DNA of 60,000 nucleotides, from positions 9,741,001 through 9,801,000 of the forward strand of contig NC_045148.1 in assembly GCF_008831285.2 (NCBI RefSeq). The letters run 5' to 3'. A model generated the notes under the pieces. It was given only the letters and a program-made list of their open reading frames with translations. It was not told the DNA's origin and made no database searches. Positions within the stretch are counted from its first letter, which is position 1. Every line of letters begins with the position of its first letter. Positions 23,601 through 35,429 of this stretch are shown here, piece by piece. The DNA comes from Nymphaea colorata (lineage: Eukaryota > Streptophyta > Magnoliopsida > Nymphaeales > Nymphaeaceae). A program made the position numbers and the translations under genes.

Positions 23601-25399
23601 CAGGTGGGGGCGCGAAAAGCTAGGGTTAGGGTTCGGGCTGAGCTGGTCGTGCTCAGTTTGAATGCTCCTAAGAGGGAGACACGTGGCCAGATCAAGAGCC
23701 TTGGTGGATTGGTGGCTAGTGTTTACCTATCGCCAAGGAGAAAGTGTGCCACACCTTCCTAAAAGTTAGGAATAGTGATTTGCGGCAGATCTTCAAGGAT
23801 TTGGCTCGAACTGGCCAAGAGATGACGTGGCCTAATCGAGATCTCCTCTCTCGTGGATGGGGGACACGTGGTGATGATTAAGGGGGATAGGGGCGACAGA
23901 TTAGGAAAGGATGAGGCTAGCGGGTGAGGGGTTTCCACACTTAGCGTCGAGTGGAGAACGCGTGGAGCCACGTGGATGCCGCGTGGAATTGAGGTGGTTT
24001 GGAAGTGGGACCGACTTGGTGATGTGGAGGCTCATGTGGTGAGAGGGGCGGATGGATGTTGGACACGTGCAGAGATCAAGATCAAGGGTGAAGGGTGACT
24101 GCTGTTTAGGGTTAGCTAGGTAAAAAGAACACAAGAAGGAAAAGAAGGTGGCACGTGGGATGAGCTTCCAAAATTATAGGAAGTGATAGGATTGAGGAGA
24201 ATTGGCGGCTGGGACCAATGGGGCAGGCGAGAACAGGTGGCTGACGCGAGATTGGAAATGGTCCGTATGGTTGACACGTGGCAGATCAGATGGTGAAGGT
24301 TAGGGTATGCAAGGAAGGAATGAGACTTACCGGATTTGGAGCCGGCGGCCTCGAAAGCTTCCTCTTTTGCACCGGAGGTTAGGGTTAACCCTAGATGCGT
24401 AATTGACCATAGTGCCCTTTACGAACCTTGATGGGACTTTGATGTTAACGAGGGCAGAGTTGTCCTTTTCGTGGGAAGTGCAGCAGTGGCTGGAAATAGT
24501 GTAGTGGCCACTGAAAAATTGGAATTCTTGCCAACGGCCGAACTTTGCTACTTGTGGTCCGATTGAACCCGAATTTGACTATGATGAACCTTACTTCGTG
24601 GCGATCCTTTTGAGATGTCTTGTATGTTCAAATCACACCTGTATGACTTTCAGGAGCTTTTAAGTTGCTGGACCCGCGAGCTTTGATGGTGAAGCCTAGA
24701 CCTCTTTTGATATCTTTTTTGATGATTTTCGCCAGTGAATGAGCTTCAAACTTCGTGGGGTTAACTACAAGATAGGTAGGTATTCTAAGCCATCTAAGAG
24801 GTGGTCTAAGGAGAGTTTCACAGTGAAAACTGAGATCTAACACTCGGGTATGCCGAGGGAGAGACCTAGCTCCAAGGACGAATTACTCAATAGAACTTCC
24901 TCAGCACAATCTTTGTAATCCACTAAAGATCTTGAAAACTAACCTCTTGAAATTGTCGATCTTAAAGTAGTCCGCAAGCATGTTCTTCTTCAAACTTCCC
25001 GGAAGTACCACAGTCTCTCAACTCTCGCGTGTTCCAAGAGAAGACACATAGAATACCTTGCTTATCGGTGGGGTAGAATCGTGGTCAAGGACTGTCGCTA
25101 GATGCCGGAACTTTCGAGGAGATCCTTACCGTAAGTCCTTAGGTTGATTGGGTTGAGGGGAGAAAAGAATTCGAGGAAGGAGGAGGAAAAACATTCAGTT
25201 GAATATCCATTCGAAGCATACATTCGAACCCTGTTGCTCCACCCACTGCAACTTGTTCGAATGCTGGCTTAACCTCCTTGGGTGTTTTAGACGTTCCCTG
25301 TAGTGTCTGAGCCATCGTAGCCGTGGGTCTGTGCCCAGGATGACTGGGTTCGGCTTGCTCTATGTCTACTGGGTTCAGACCTAGTGTTGGTCCATAACA
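20632..25399 (-). repeat. 3' LTR of the gypsy element (4.77 kb)
   Basis: It runs from the TGTTAGGACC end to TCCATAACA at 25399 and matches 28521-31900 in blocks. It is longer than its partner because it holds a three-copy ~590-bp tandem array (21369-23118) and a ~300-bp segment (23118-23420) absent there. It lacks the ~600 bp present at 31107-31713 of the 5' LTR. The short ORFs inside are not genes. Confidence 0.88.
21369..23118. repeat. Three tandem ~590-bp subrepeats inside the 3' LTR
   Basis: Units start at about 21369, 21963 and 22547, each with AATTTAAATTTGGAC or AATTTGGACTTTCTTG and ending near 'gacagggccgag'. Periods are about 594 and 584 bp. The units differ from one another by scattered substitutions, so the array is not a recent copy error. 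Arm A carries unit 1 and the start of unit 2. The 5' LTR keeps only a ~215-bp piece at 29101-29318. Confidence 0.9.
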
Positions 25400-25411
25400 G
25401 ATCTCCTTTTT
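25400..25411 (-). promoter_or_regulatory. Polypurine tract of the gypsy element
   Basis: The minus strand reads AAAAAGGAGATC directly before the TGTTATGG start of the 3' LTR. This is the expected site and base content of the plus-strand primer. Confidence 0.65.
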
Positions 25412-25499
25412 AAATTGAGCTTGTTCCCAAGCTCTTTCAGAGGGGAAGCAGTGTGCAATTGACCCATACTATTCCCAAGAAGTTCCACGATCGGGGACC

Positions 25500-26630
25500 C
25501 TCCCATTCAACTAACACCTCATGCCTCGTCCTTCCCTATCTTTGCACATACCAGTGCTTGAGAATTTTATACGGTGTGGGCATCTGATCTGGTACTAGTT
25601 CAATGATTTGGGCACCTCCCTGTGGTGTGGTTTCAACCTGGTGACGTGAAACACAGTGTGCACTTGTGCATCTCTTGGTAATCCCAAGTGGTATGCTGCT
25701 TTTCTCACTTTCTGCATGACAAGGTATGGTCCATAATAGCGAGGTAGAAGTTTGAATAAGGTTGTCCCATAAGAGACTTCTGCTTCAAAGGAAGTCTCTT
25801 CAACCACATGTACTGTCCGACTTGGAATTCACGGTCATTCATTCCCTTATCATACACATGCTTCATTCGATTGCCTTGACAATGCTTTGCTTAAGGGAGT
25901 TCAAAACCTCCTCTCTTATGCACAACTCAGTCTACATTGTCTTCAACAGCAGTGCCTCCCTCATAACGTGGTATTAGGGAGGAAGAAATCCGTAGACTGT
26001 TTCGTACAAAGTCATTCCAGTGGACGAGTGCCAACTTATGTTGTACAACCACTCTGCCCAGGGTAGAAACTTAACCCATGAGCAGGGTTATTCTCCTGCG
26101 AAGCACCTAAGATAGGTCTTTAAGAACCGGTTGACGATTTCACTCTGCCCGTTAGTCTGCGGGTCGTGAGCAGTACTAAACTGAATCTCTGTACCTAAGG
26201 CATTCATGTACTCCTTCCAAAATGCGCTCATAAATATAAAATCTCTGTCGCAGACTATGGACTGGGTCATTCCGTGGAGCTTGCCAATGTATTCTTGGAA
26301 GACGTTAGCCACCATTGGCCCTTGGTACATGCTTGGCAGGGGTGCAAAATGTACTTAGTATGTTCACCACAACTTCCTCATTGCCTTCAGAGCGAGACAT
26401 TGCATCTATGAGGTCATGGTGATATCTGTCCATGGCTTGGTGAGAATAGAGAGTAGATTGAGATGGCCATGAGACTTGATGCCTCATACTCTTCCCTCTG
26501 ACAGACTGAACACTGACGGATGTACTTTTGCACTTCGGCCTTCAATCATTGCCACCAGAATTGGGCCTTAATTCTGCTTAGGGTCTTAGCGACCCCTTCA
26601 CGTCCTACGGCTCGTGAATCATGGAAATAT
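25500..26630 (-). pseudogene. Gypsy integrase and chromodomain remnant
   Basis: Minus-strand fragments in several frames. Near 26620-26490 there is an integrase zinc-binding region with an RIKAQFWW-like stretch and CSVCQ. 26088-26330 is part of the catalytic core with SIVCDRDFIFMSAFWKE and AHDPQTNGQSEIVNRFLK (Asp and Glu of the DDE triad visible). 25595-25807 is the integrase C-terminal region ending HTVFHVTRLKPHH. Around 25530 a VLVEWEG sequence is what remains of a chromodomain. Stops and frameshifts separate the pieces, so no functional protein can be made. Confidence 0.82.
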
Positions 26631-26794
26631 TGTAAGAGTTTTCTCTTCAGTTCAGATTCAGGAGGAACCACCGCTCGGTTCTTCTTGCAGAGTAAGTTAC
26701 CCTTGACCGAGTAGAGGGGAATGGACCCCGGGTTCTGAGAAACTGACGTTTTAATTAGCCTCAGATTTGGATTGGCTTGTTGTTCTTCTGCTAG

Positions 26795-27037
26795 TCATTC
26801 CCATAGATCGGTTTCCACCACAGACAATGTCATTAGTTGCTCGGTCAAGCGAGACAGGGCATCTGCTGCCGTGTTTGCTGGACCCTTCTTATATTCTACT
26901 TCAAAATCATATCCCAATAGCTTTGCCAACCACCGCTGGGTCTTCATATCAATTTTGATCTCGTTCTTGAAACATCCTTTGAATGCCCCGATGAGGGATC
27001 GTTCCATCCATTGGACCATGCTAACGAGCCTCTCCAA
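26795..27037 (-). pseudogene. Gypsy RNase H tail, fused to gag by deletion
   Basis: The ORF carries QRWLAKLLGYDFEVEYKKG and NTAADALSR, the end of the reverse transcriptase/RNase H polyprotein just before integrase. Its start lies immediately next to the gag remnant. In intact elements the gag C-terminus, protease, reverse transcriptase and most of RNase H would stand between them, so a deletion junction lies at roughly 26985-27045. Confidence 0.8.
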
Positions 27038-27900
27038 TTATTTTTGGTAGGCTTGCACCATGGTTGTTTGGACCAAATTTTTTAGATCCTCATCATTGTC
27101 AATATAAGTGGAGTCTTCGAATCTTAATTGAAGACTGATTTTGAATTGCTCCCAGGTTGGATTATAATGCGTATGATCAAACCGCATATACCAACTAGTG
27201 GCATCTCCTGACATGTATGTTGTGGTTGTTTCTATCCATTCTTCTCTAAGTACGTGGTGACAAACGAAGTACCTCTCTGCCTTGAACATCCATTCTCTCA
27301 ATCATTCCCCATTAAATTTAGGGAACATTCTCTCAATCATTCCCCATTGAATTTAGGGAACTCATATCGGACTGTGGGAGTCCGCTTGGGCTCAAGCCTT
27401 TGAATCACTCTAGGACGGCGTTGCGGAGAGTCATCTTCTTCTCCATCGGACTCATAATATATCCGGCTTTGGCTACTATGGGCGATTAGGAAGCCCAAGA
27501 TGTAGTTGGGGACCTTTGGGACCAGCTTTGTTCAACCGAGCTCCATCCAAACTAGTGTCCACGTGAGACGAGTTTGGGTCAACTTCATGTATTACCGGAG
27601 AACTAGGATGTCCTCCTAAAACTCCTTTTCCTTTGTCATTGCCTGTAGAGTTGGGACCCTGACTAGTTTCCTTGAGAATTGATAGATAAAGAAAGAGCTT
27701 GAAACATAGCTCTAAACTCATCCATATCTTTTCGACGGGCGGCTTCTTGCCGTTCCATCTCATTTCTCCTATAGGCTTCTTGTCTCTCTATATCTCACCT
27801 CATTTTCGCAATTTCTCTCTCGATATGCTGCATTTTGGCCCATGTTACGTCCTGAATCTTCATAGAGTCCGTTTGCTAAAGCTCTTCTTGCCCCTAAGGG
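27038..27900 (-). pseudogene. Gypsy gag remnant
   Basis: A retrotransposon gag domain is recognisable: REWMFKAERYFVCHHV, then TYMSGDATSWYMRF and TWEQFKISLQLRFED. Upstream, in other frames, are a PKRTPTVRYEFPKFNG-like stretch (about 27365-27420) and an N-terminal charged helix (RNEMERQEAARRKDMDEFRA, about 27700-27770). A 35-bp direct duplication (27291-27325 and 27326-27360) shifts the frame, and stops occur elsewhere. The C-terminal nucleocapsid part is missing because of the deletion next to it. Confidence 0.8.
27291..27360. repeat. 35-bp tandem duplication in gag
   Basis: Two adjacent 35-bp copies starting CATTCTCTCAATC differ at one base. The unit is not a multiple of three, so it breaks the gag frame. 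Confidence 0.95.
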
Positions 27901-28506
27901 ATCTCTTCAATGATGGGTTCTTCTTGGGCAAGCTATTTCTTGGACTTTTTCATTTGGAGGGTGTAAGTCAACCAATGCCAAGGAAACTCGTCTAATCAAA
28001 TACGGGAAAATCCGAGTCACGAAACTAACTACCATTCTTAAAGAAAACCAAATTCTAAATTATATGAAAGAAAACTGACTCTGATATGCTGACATGACAC
28101 TGACACTGACTATGCCTTCCACATTGCCGCTGCATTGCGTGTGTGTTCGTAGGAAACAGAGACGGGTTAGCCACCTACTGTCGCACTCACCTAGTGCCTC
28201 AGCACTCACACCTCACCCTTGACCGGGTTCAAAAGAAAGAGCCTAAATCACTGCGCCCGCCTATCACCTCGAGCTTGGCTACCCTCGGGTGTGCAATGCG
28301 TACAAGCCCTATTCTTGCTAAAAGTGAGCAAGACTAGCCGTGAACAACACTAAGAAAACCGTGGCTGATCTAAGAAAACCGAAACTCTGCACTAAAGAAA
28401 ACCACTAGCGAAGACCAATACTGAGAAATCCGACTGCTAAGCTGCCTTCTGATCAGAATTTTTGAAGGTCTAAGTGCTTGCAACTGCCAGATACATTTTC
28501 AAGACT
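27901..28506 (-). other. Gypsy 5' untranslated leader
   Basis: The stretch between the primer-binding site and the gag remnant. No coding homology was seen. Confidence 0.5.
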
Positions 28507-28518
28507 GCTCTGATACCA
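28507..28518 (-). promoter_or_regulatory. Primer-binding site (initiator Met-tRNA)
   Basis: The minus strand reads TGGTATCAGAGC two bases after the CCTAACA end of the 5' LTR. This is the standard plant primer site complementary to the 3' end of initiator Met-tRNA. Confidence 0.9.
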
Positions 28519-28520
28519 AT

Positions 28521-31500
28521 TGTTAGGACCCGACTGGTTGCGACTAGAAAGTCCGAACCAATCATAAATCATAATTCCCAAGTCATTCTTGAGGACAATC
28601 TAAAACCCAAAAATCTTAAACAAATTAATTGCAGATGAGCTACCCGGCCGGACAGGACCCCAGCGCAAACCCGATAGAAAATGAGTACAAGATGGGGTAT
28701 CCCAAAAACCTAACTAGGCCAAACCTACTACAAAAGAACTACCAGGGTGTGAGGCAAGTACAAACGAGTTCCATACAAATCAACGCTCACAACTCACTCA
28801 ACAAACCATAACAAACGTGCAAACCGCGCCCGTTCACAACTCACTCAACAAACCATAACAAACGTGCAAACCATGCCCATTCCCCATAAGGAGGTCAAAC
28901 CCTCTACGGCTCGTGTCTTTGCCGCTTGCGCCCCCGTGGTACCACTAGCAGGGACTAAGGCTGAAGCACGAAATGAAAGCAAAACTAAATAGGGAACCTA
29001 ATACTACCACCCACGGATTACAAGGAGGAAATGAGTTTATACTAGCCAAGGCATGCTTGGCGTATCCGCGAAGGGGGGGACCACAGGGGGAAGGCCTAAC
29101 CACGGGTAATGCAGCTACGATACAAAAATCCGTTTGAGAGCCTCCACGTAGTTGGCTTCAAGAAAGACTGCCGCCTGCAGTCGGGACCCGCAGAGGAGGG
29201 CTGAGGGTCGCCGGTCACACGGGCCAAGGTAGGTCGGGGAAGACTGGGTCTTCGCACCCACATGCTGCCGAGAGGCCGCACATGGAATGGGGCAGCCGTC
29301 TGCTGCCTAGCGCCGAGTGGATGAGGACCGAAGGTAAACGGGACCCACTTGCTAAGCAAGGTGGCGTTTAGGGTTTAGCTAAGGGGATGGAAGGGTGGCG
29401 GCGGCTATAGGGTTGCCTATTTCGGACAAGGGGCGAGCAGCTAGAGAAGTTTCCTAAAATGAAGGGGATGGCAGGTGGGGGCGCGAGAGGCTAGGGTTAG
29501 GGTTCGGGCTGAGCTGGTCATACTCAGTTTGAATGCGCCTAAGTTGGGGACACGTTGCCAGATCAATGACCTTGGTGGATTGGTGGCTAGGGTTTACCTA
29601 TCGCCAAGTAGAAAGTGGGTCGCACCTTCCTAAAAGGTAGGAATGGTGATTTGCGGCGGATCTTCAAGGGTTTGGCTTGAGCTGGCCAAGAGCTGACATG
29701 GCCTGATCGAGATCTCCTCTCTTGTGGATGAGGGACACGTGGTGATGATGGAGGGCTGAGGCGGAGAGCGGTTGGGGAAAGTAGACCGGGTTAAGGGGAT
29801 AGGGGTGACAGATTAGGAAGGGATGAGGCTAGCGGGTGAGGGGTTTCCATACTTAGCACCAAGTGGAGAATGCGTGGAGCCACTGGATTCCGCGTGAAAT
29901 TGACGCGGTTTGGAAGTGGGACAGATTTGGTGACGTGGAGGCTGATGTGGCGAGAGGGGCGAATGGATGTTGGACACGTGGAGAGATCAAGGGTGGAGGG
30001 TGGCTACTGTTTACGGTTAGCTAGGTGAAAAGAACAAAAGAAGGGAAAGAAGGTGGCGCGTGGGATGAGCTTCCAAAATTGTAGGAAGCGATAGGATTGA
30101 GGAGAATGGGAGGCTGGGACCAATGGGGCAAGCGAGGATAGGTGGCTGTCACGAGACTGGAAAGGGTCTGGATGGTTGACATGTGGCGGATCAGATGGTG
30201 AAGGTTAGGGTACGCAAAGAATGAATCAGACTTACCGGATTTGGAGCCGGCAACCTCTAAAGCTTCCTCTTTTGCGCCGGAGGCTAGGGTTAACCCTAGA
30301 TGCGTAATTGACCACGGTGCTCTTCACGAATCTTGATGGGACTTTGACGTTAAAGAGGGCAGAGTTGTCCTTTTCGCTGGGAAGTACAGCGGTGGTCGGA
30401 AGTAGTGCAGTAGCTACAGAAAATTGGAATTCCGGCCAACGGCCGAACTTTGCTACTTGTGGTCCGATTGAACTCAAATTTGACTATGATGAACCTTACT
30501 TCATGGCGATCCTTTTGAGATTACTTGTTTGTTCAAATGACGTCTGGATGTATGACTTTCAAGGGCTTTTAAGCTGCTGGACTCGCGAGCTTTGATGGTG
30601 AAGCCGAGATCTCTTTTGATGGTTCTTTGATGGTTTTCACTGGTCAATGAGCTTCAAATTTCGTGGGAGTTAACTATAAGATAGGTAGGTGATTCCAAGC
30701 CATGTAAGAGGTGGTCTAAGGAAAGTTTTACCATGAAGACCGAGATCTAACACTTGGGTATGCCGAGGGAGAGACCTAGCTCTAAAAACGAATTACTCAA
30801 TAGAACTTCCTCAACACTATCCTTGTAATCCACTAAAGATCTTGAAAACTAACCTCTTGAAGTTGCCGATCTTGAAGTAGTCCGCAAGCACGTTCTTTTT
30901 CAAGCTTCCTGGAGGTACCACGGTCTCTCAACTCTTGTGTGTTTCAAGAGAAGACACCGAGAATACCTTGCTTATCCGTGGGGTAGAATCGTGGTCAAGG
31001 ACTGCCTTTAGAAGCTAGAGCTTTCGAGGAGATCCTTGCCGTAAGTCCTTAGGCCGATTGGGTTGAGGGGAGAAAAGAATCCGAGGAGGGATGAGGAAAA
31101 GCCTTCGGTTGAAGAGATGACGCCGCCGATGCCAAGGCATAGCCGGTTTCACCAAAGGGATTCAGGTGGAGCGTGAAGCGCCACACGAGGAAGGCGACGT
31201 AAGGGAGAGAAGGGAGATACACCATCCCGGAGAGGGGGAGTGTGTGAGGAAGAGAGGAGAGCACGAGAGGAGAGAGAGTGGAAATGAACAAATGACTTCA
31301 ATTAGCAAAATTTGCATAGTTTACAAGGAGCGCCCAATGCTTATATACAAGGGCGAGTGACTCAGTTCTTAAGCACCTAGAACCGGTCCAAAGAAGCGAG
31401 ACACAGACCGTCTGGTATTTACATCAATGCTTAAGCAAATAACTTGAAAGCAAAGTACTTAATGCAATTGCAAAATCAAAATGGACCTAGCGCCCAATTA

Positions 31501-31900
31501 GAATTTTCACCCTTGAGCCTTGTGAACCCAAGGTGGGGACCTCGCTCGGGTAACGCCCGAGCTTCAGAGTTGGTGCTGGGCTAGGCCGAGGTGGCATACC
31601 AACTTGCCTATGATCCGTGGTCCTAGATCGCCCCAAGGACCGTGGGTTTTGGACTCGCGATAGGTTCAGACTTGTCTAACTTGGTGAGTCATTCAATAAG
31701 CTCAAAGTGGCCTTGAGGAATATCCGTTTGAAGCACACGCTTGGACTTTGTTGCTCCACCCACTCCTCCCACTACAACTTGTTCGAATGCTGGCTTAACC
31801 TCCTTAGGCGTTCCCTACGTTCCCTGTAGTGTCTGAGCCATCGTAACCGTGGGTCTGCACCCACGATGATTGGGTTCGGCCTGCTCTGTAGTCTGTAACA
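28521..31900 (-). repeat. 5' LTR of the gypsy element (3.38 kb)
   Basis: It runs from TGTTAGGACC at 28521 to GTCTGTAACA at 31900 and aligns in blocks with the 3' LTR with many substitutions. Unlike its partner it keeps 31107-31713, which carries a minus-strand TATA-like motif, and lacks most of the 590-bp array. A 16-bp palindrome CTAGGGTTAACCCTAG lies at 30284-30299, with one base changed in the other LTR. Confidence 0.87.
31338..31350 (-). promoter_or_regulatory. Candidate LTR TATA box
   Basis: The minus strand reads TTGTATATAAGC about 555 bp inside the 5' LTR, a plausible U3 promoter position. The matching segment is deleted from the 3' LTR. Confidence 0.35.
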
Positions 31901-31905
31901 GTTGT

Positions 31906-33320
31906 TAACACCATGTTTGGGTATTGGATGCTTGACCTTCTTCAGCTTCAAGTTGAACCATTCCCTAAACAAATAATAGAATTAGCGTACGTCTCTTTGT
32001 ATGTTTTGAGTCCAACACCCATTTAGGTGGATGATCGATTTTGAGATGCTAATCACTTGTTTAGAGAGATTCAAACAATTAATTGGCCGAATATGATGAA
32101 GTCCAATATATTGTGAGGTGGAAAAACTAAAAGTTCATCTTTTAATTTGTGAAAACATTCTGGAAACATATATAAAGAAAGGAAAGGTTAAAGCAAGCAG
32201 AAAAACATTGTACACCCCTATTGCATGCCTACAAAGTTCTGCCTTTCTAGCGTCAAAATTAAAGATGAAAGATAAAAACGGATTAGGAATGAATAAAAAT
32301 ATAGAACAAGACAAGTTATCATCCAGTTTGAGGGTGGAACAAGTACTATACAATGGTATATTAAACGCTAATTTTTAAAATTAAAAAAGAAAAAAGATAC
32401 TGCGTACTGGGGTTTTACAAATAGGCCTGGATCTGACACAAGGGTTTTAGAGCTTAATTTTAGTTGTGGTAGATTCGTTTTTCCCCAAACCATAAATGTA
32501 CTTAAATGTTCATGATTGGGAGAGGCATTTGATTTCTTCAGATCTGATATCCATAGATCTGATGTGGTTCTGATATGATATGTTTTTGTTGATATGGTAA
32601 AAGTTCTAGGGAAAAACCCATGCATGATTTGTCAAAATAAGGAATATCTTATGTTAGATCTGCATTTCAAAATAATTATTTTACCAAAAGGGGCAAAGAT
32701 ATATATATATATATTTCATGATGGGCCAAATTATAGTTTCATAGTATCAAAATTTTGACAAGATACGAAATATATTCTCAAATTTTTTTATATAAGATAA
32801 ATGATTTTTTTAAAATTTACATGTAAATTAAATTTTTTTATTTTTAAGGATGGAGCCAAGGCCACTGCCGCCCCCCTTGGCTCTGCCCCTGTTTACCAGC
32901 ATTTTGCATTGAGAAAATGTCGGATTTAAGATTAGAGGAGGGGAGGGCTTGCTTTAGATAGAAGGATCTCAAATAATGAGGAGCTTGGATCAGCTGGGGC
33001 AATCAAAACTAGAAATTCTTCTCCAGGTTTGGAGTTAATTTTCCAAATTGTAATTTAGTCACAACCACCATACCATATGATCATGATCCGACTAATTGGA
33101 TTTGCAACCCCGATTGGGATTGAGTTGAAAAACTGCATATATACTTGATTCACACCCAATTACTATCTGGATTTTAGTCTTCACTAGATTATCCAATTAA
33201 ACGGGTCCAATCAGAAGACTAATCAGATGACAAGGTAGAACGGGTGGTGACCTGATCTTTGTTCAAACGCCCGTACATGGTGCTGCCAGCATGATCAGAT
33301 TGCAGAGATCAAGTAAGACC
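31906..33320. other. Intergenic, nothing recognised
   Basis: AT-rich. A TA tract lies at 32700-32720, and a 'gccgccccccttggctctgcccctg' type repeat end lies near 32850-32892. No supported gene. Confidence 0.5.
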
Positions 33321-33503
33321 CAGTGGCTGAGCCAGAAATGTCCAACTAAGGGGCACTCTATGTTTAAATTTCAAATTTGAAGGAGCACTCATATGTAAAA
33401 GCCTAAAAATTAAGGAAGTTTCCCTACATAATGTAAATTTAGTGGTCTGGTGTTAGGCAATTGCTCACTCCAGCCACAATGTGGCTCCGCTACTGGTAAG
33501 ACC
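33313..33503. mobile_element. hAT-type MITE with perfect 8-bp target duplication
   Basis: The element proper is 33321-33495 (175 bp). Ends are CAGTGGCTGAGCC and the reverse complement of CAGTAGCGGAGCC. It is flanked on both sides by GTAAGACC (33313-33320 and 33496-33503), an exact 8-bp duplication typical of hAT transposition. It has no coding capacity. Confidence 0.88.
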
Positions 33504-34546
33504 TATACTCTTAGTCGATCGATCGTTGATCTAAGCCACTTAAAATTCAACAATGGAGAGGTTGAAGGCAAGAAAGTTCGTTACGGCAATTGGATGTGGA
33601 AAGTAATCACCAGTTGCAGGTCTAATTGAGAAACTGAGTTATATTCAAATACATAACCAATTACCTGTTAAAATAATCAACAATACTCAATGCACTCTCG
33701 AGTACCTTCAGCCAAATGGTTGAGATACATATGAAGATATGATATAAGGTGCACCAAGATGCTACTTCAAGTCAGTTTGACTACAGTTTTCTCTCACAAG
33801 AAAAGTGCTCACAAAGCATAGGGCTTATTCAGATCACTCTTGTAGACTATCAAACAAGAACGACACTCATATTGATGAACAATTGGAATTGAATGACATT
33901 CTTCTTCAAAAAATGATATTCAATCTGTTTTGGTATGGTAAGCACTAATGACATACAATTTTAATGATAATGGTCAGCACTTTGAAGAATTTGTCTGGCC
34001 TTAATCAGTGACCTTCAGTATCAAGAACCATGAAAGGCAATTCCAATTTCTCCTTCTTTCTCTTATGTCTCACTCAAACTAGCTTGAGTAACTAGTCTTG
34101 ATGATCCTGACCATATGCATGCACTGTAGCTAGCTTCACGGAAAAGGCATAAACCAATACTACTGGTAGTAAAACACCAAGATTTAGAATCCCTTCTTAA
34201 GATTCTGAATCTCAAAATGTATAACTGTTTTGAGTCCTCTTACATAAGGCGTCACACTGTGTTTCTTTTAAGAAAATGTATTAATCTTCATGTGTATTGC
34301 TTCACTGTCTCTAATCTCATCATTATCCGACTATTATTAAGCTCTTTTTCATGAGGTGCTACAATTCATTTCTTTTAAAAAATGTATTAATGATTTACAT
34401 GTATATATACCAGGGCTACCAGATTAAACATTATAAGTATTTTCATCTAGTATTAGTTGACACTTTTTTTTCTCTTGTTGTTTTTTCAACCATACGTTTG
34501 TTTCACATGGACAACCTAGTTAGATGGCTGAGTGAGATATCATTCA

Positions 34547-34591
<45 letters not shown>

Positions 34592-35334
34592 CCCCAAACA
34601 CAGCACATTCATGCCAACGCAAGTTCCCTAAGCTGTCTGCTACTTTCACACATGAAAGCATTGCTTAACCTATTTCCCCAGTCTGTGATGCATGTTCGGG
34701 TATCGAACATACTACCCCATTGCAAAGCACCAGATTGCAATCTCGGGGACAAAATGGAGGAAAAACTTTTTATTTTCCCATTTTTGTTTTTGAGGTGGAA
34801 TTCATCCCTTTTCTTTTCGTGGGCATTAAAGTAATTTATGCCACATGAACATGTACGGATCCGAACATATAACCATCTCCACCCCCATGTGTGCATTCAC
34901 AAGAATGCTCGGGTGGTTCATCCCTTGCAATGCCAATTGGGTCATTCAAGAGCCGGTGACAATTGATTTAGTAGGGAAAATATGGTGAAAAATTCCATAA
35001 TTAATGTGCCCTTTGAGGAATCAAAATCTCACAAAACACCAAAAACTGCATAACGCATGGTAAAAAAAAAATGAATTGTTTATTGCAAAATTTATATAAG
35101 GGTCACGACAAATATACAATATTGATGAGCACATTTAAATTTCCAAAACTCAAAAAGCACGCTAGAAGGTGTGGGGATACACACTCTTGGGGGAGCTACT
35201 AGAGAAGATATACACATGGAAAGTCTCTTGCCAGAATGCCAAAGTCAAGTTATATGGGAATTGGAATTGATTTCACCCGGTCTCACTTTAGCTTTGGATT
35301 CTCCTGAACCACTTTCTCTCTCCTCAAAATAATT
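33504..35334. other. Intergenic with a TA microsatellite
   Basis: (TA)n lies at about 34549-34590. The ORFs across 34351-34896 have no recognisable domains. No structural RNA seen. Confidence 0.5.
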
Positions 35335-35384
35335 TTTTACATGAATTTAAGACGTCTAGTTTTTGTCCCTTATGGAAGTGGTCT

Positions 35385-35386
<2 letters not shown>
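35335..35386 (-). mobile_element. Truncated end of the TA-flanked MITE, inverted
   Basis: About 50 bp matching the reverse complement of the left end of the element at 35427-35787, stopping at the same (TA)n tract. Together they form a near-perfect inverted repeat around (TA)20. Confidence 0.7.

Positions 35387-35426
<40 letters not shown>
35387..35426. repeat. (TA)20 tract between inverted MITE ends
   Basis: 40 bp of pure TA dinucleotides. Arms of about 42 bp on either side are near-perfect reverse complements. Confidence 0.95.

Positions 35427-35429
<3 letters not shown>

Larger units (their letters stand above)
20632..31900 (-). mobile_element. Degenerate Ty3/gypsy chromovirus (Tekay/Del-like), internally deleted
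   Basis: An 11.3 kb LTR retrotransposon lying on the minus strand. LTR ends are TGTTA...TAACA. Flanking pentamers are GTTGC (20627-20631) and GTTGT (31901-31905), a target duplication with one change. Order in element direction: 5' LTR, Met-tRNA primer site, gag remnant, RNase H tail, integrase, chromodomain remnant, polypurine tract, 3' LTR. Protease, reverse transcriptase and most of RNase H are missing. Stops, frameshifts and clear LTR divergence show an old, inactive copy. The chromodomain trace plus 3.4-4.8 kb LTRs suggest the Tekay/Del lineage; that lineage call is inference. Confidence 0.9.

Noticed and set aside
23615-23640. Telomere-like 'tagggttagggtt' stretch
   Set aside because: Only about two repeat units within an LTR. 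Not an interstitial telomere array.
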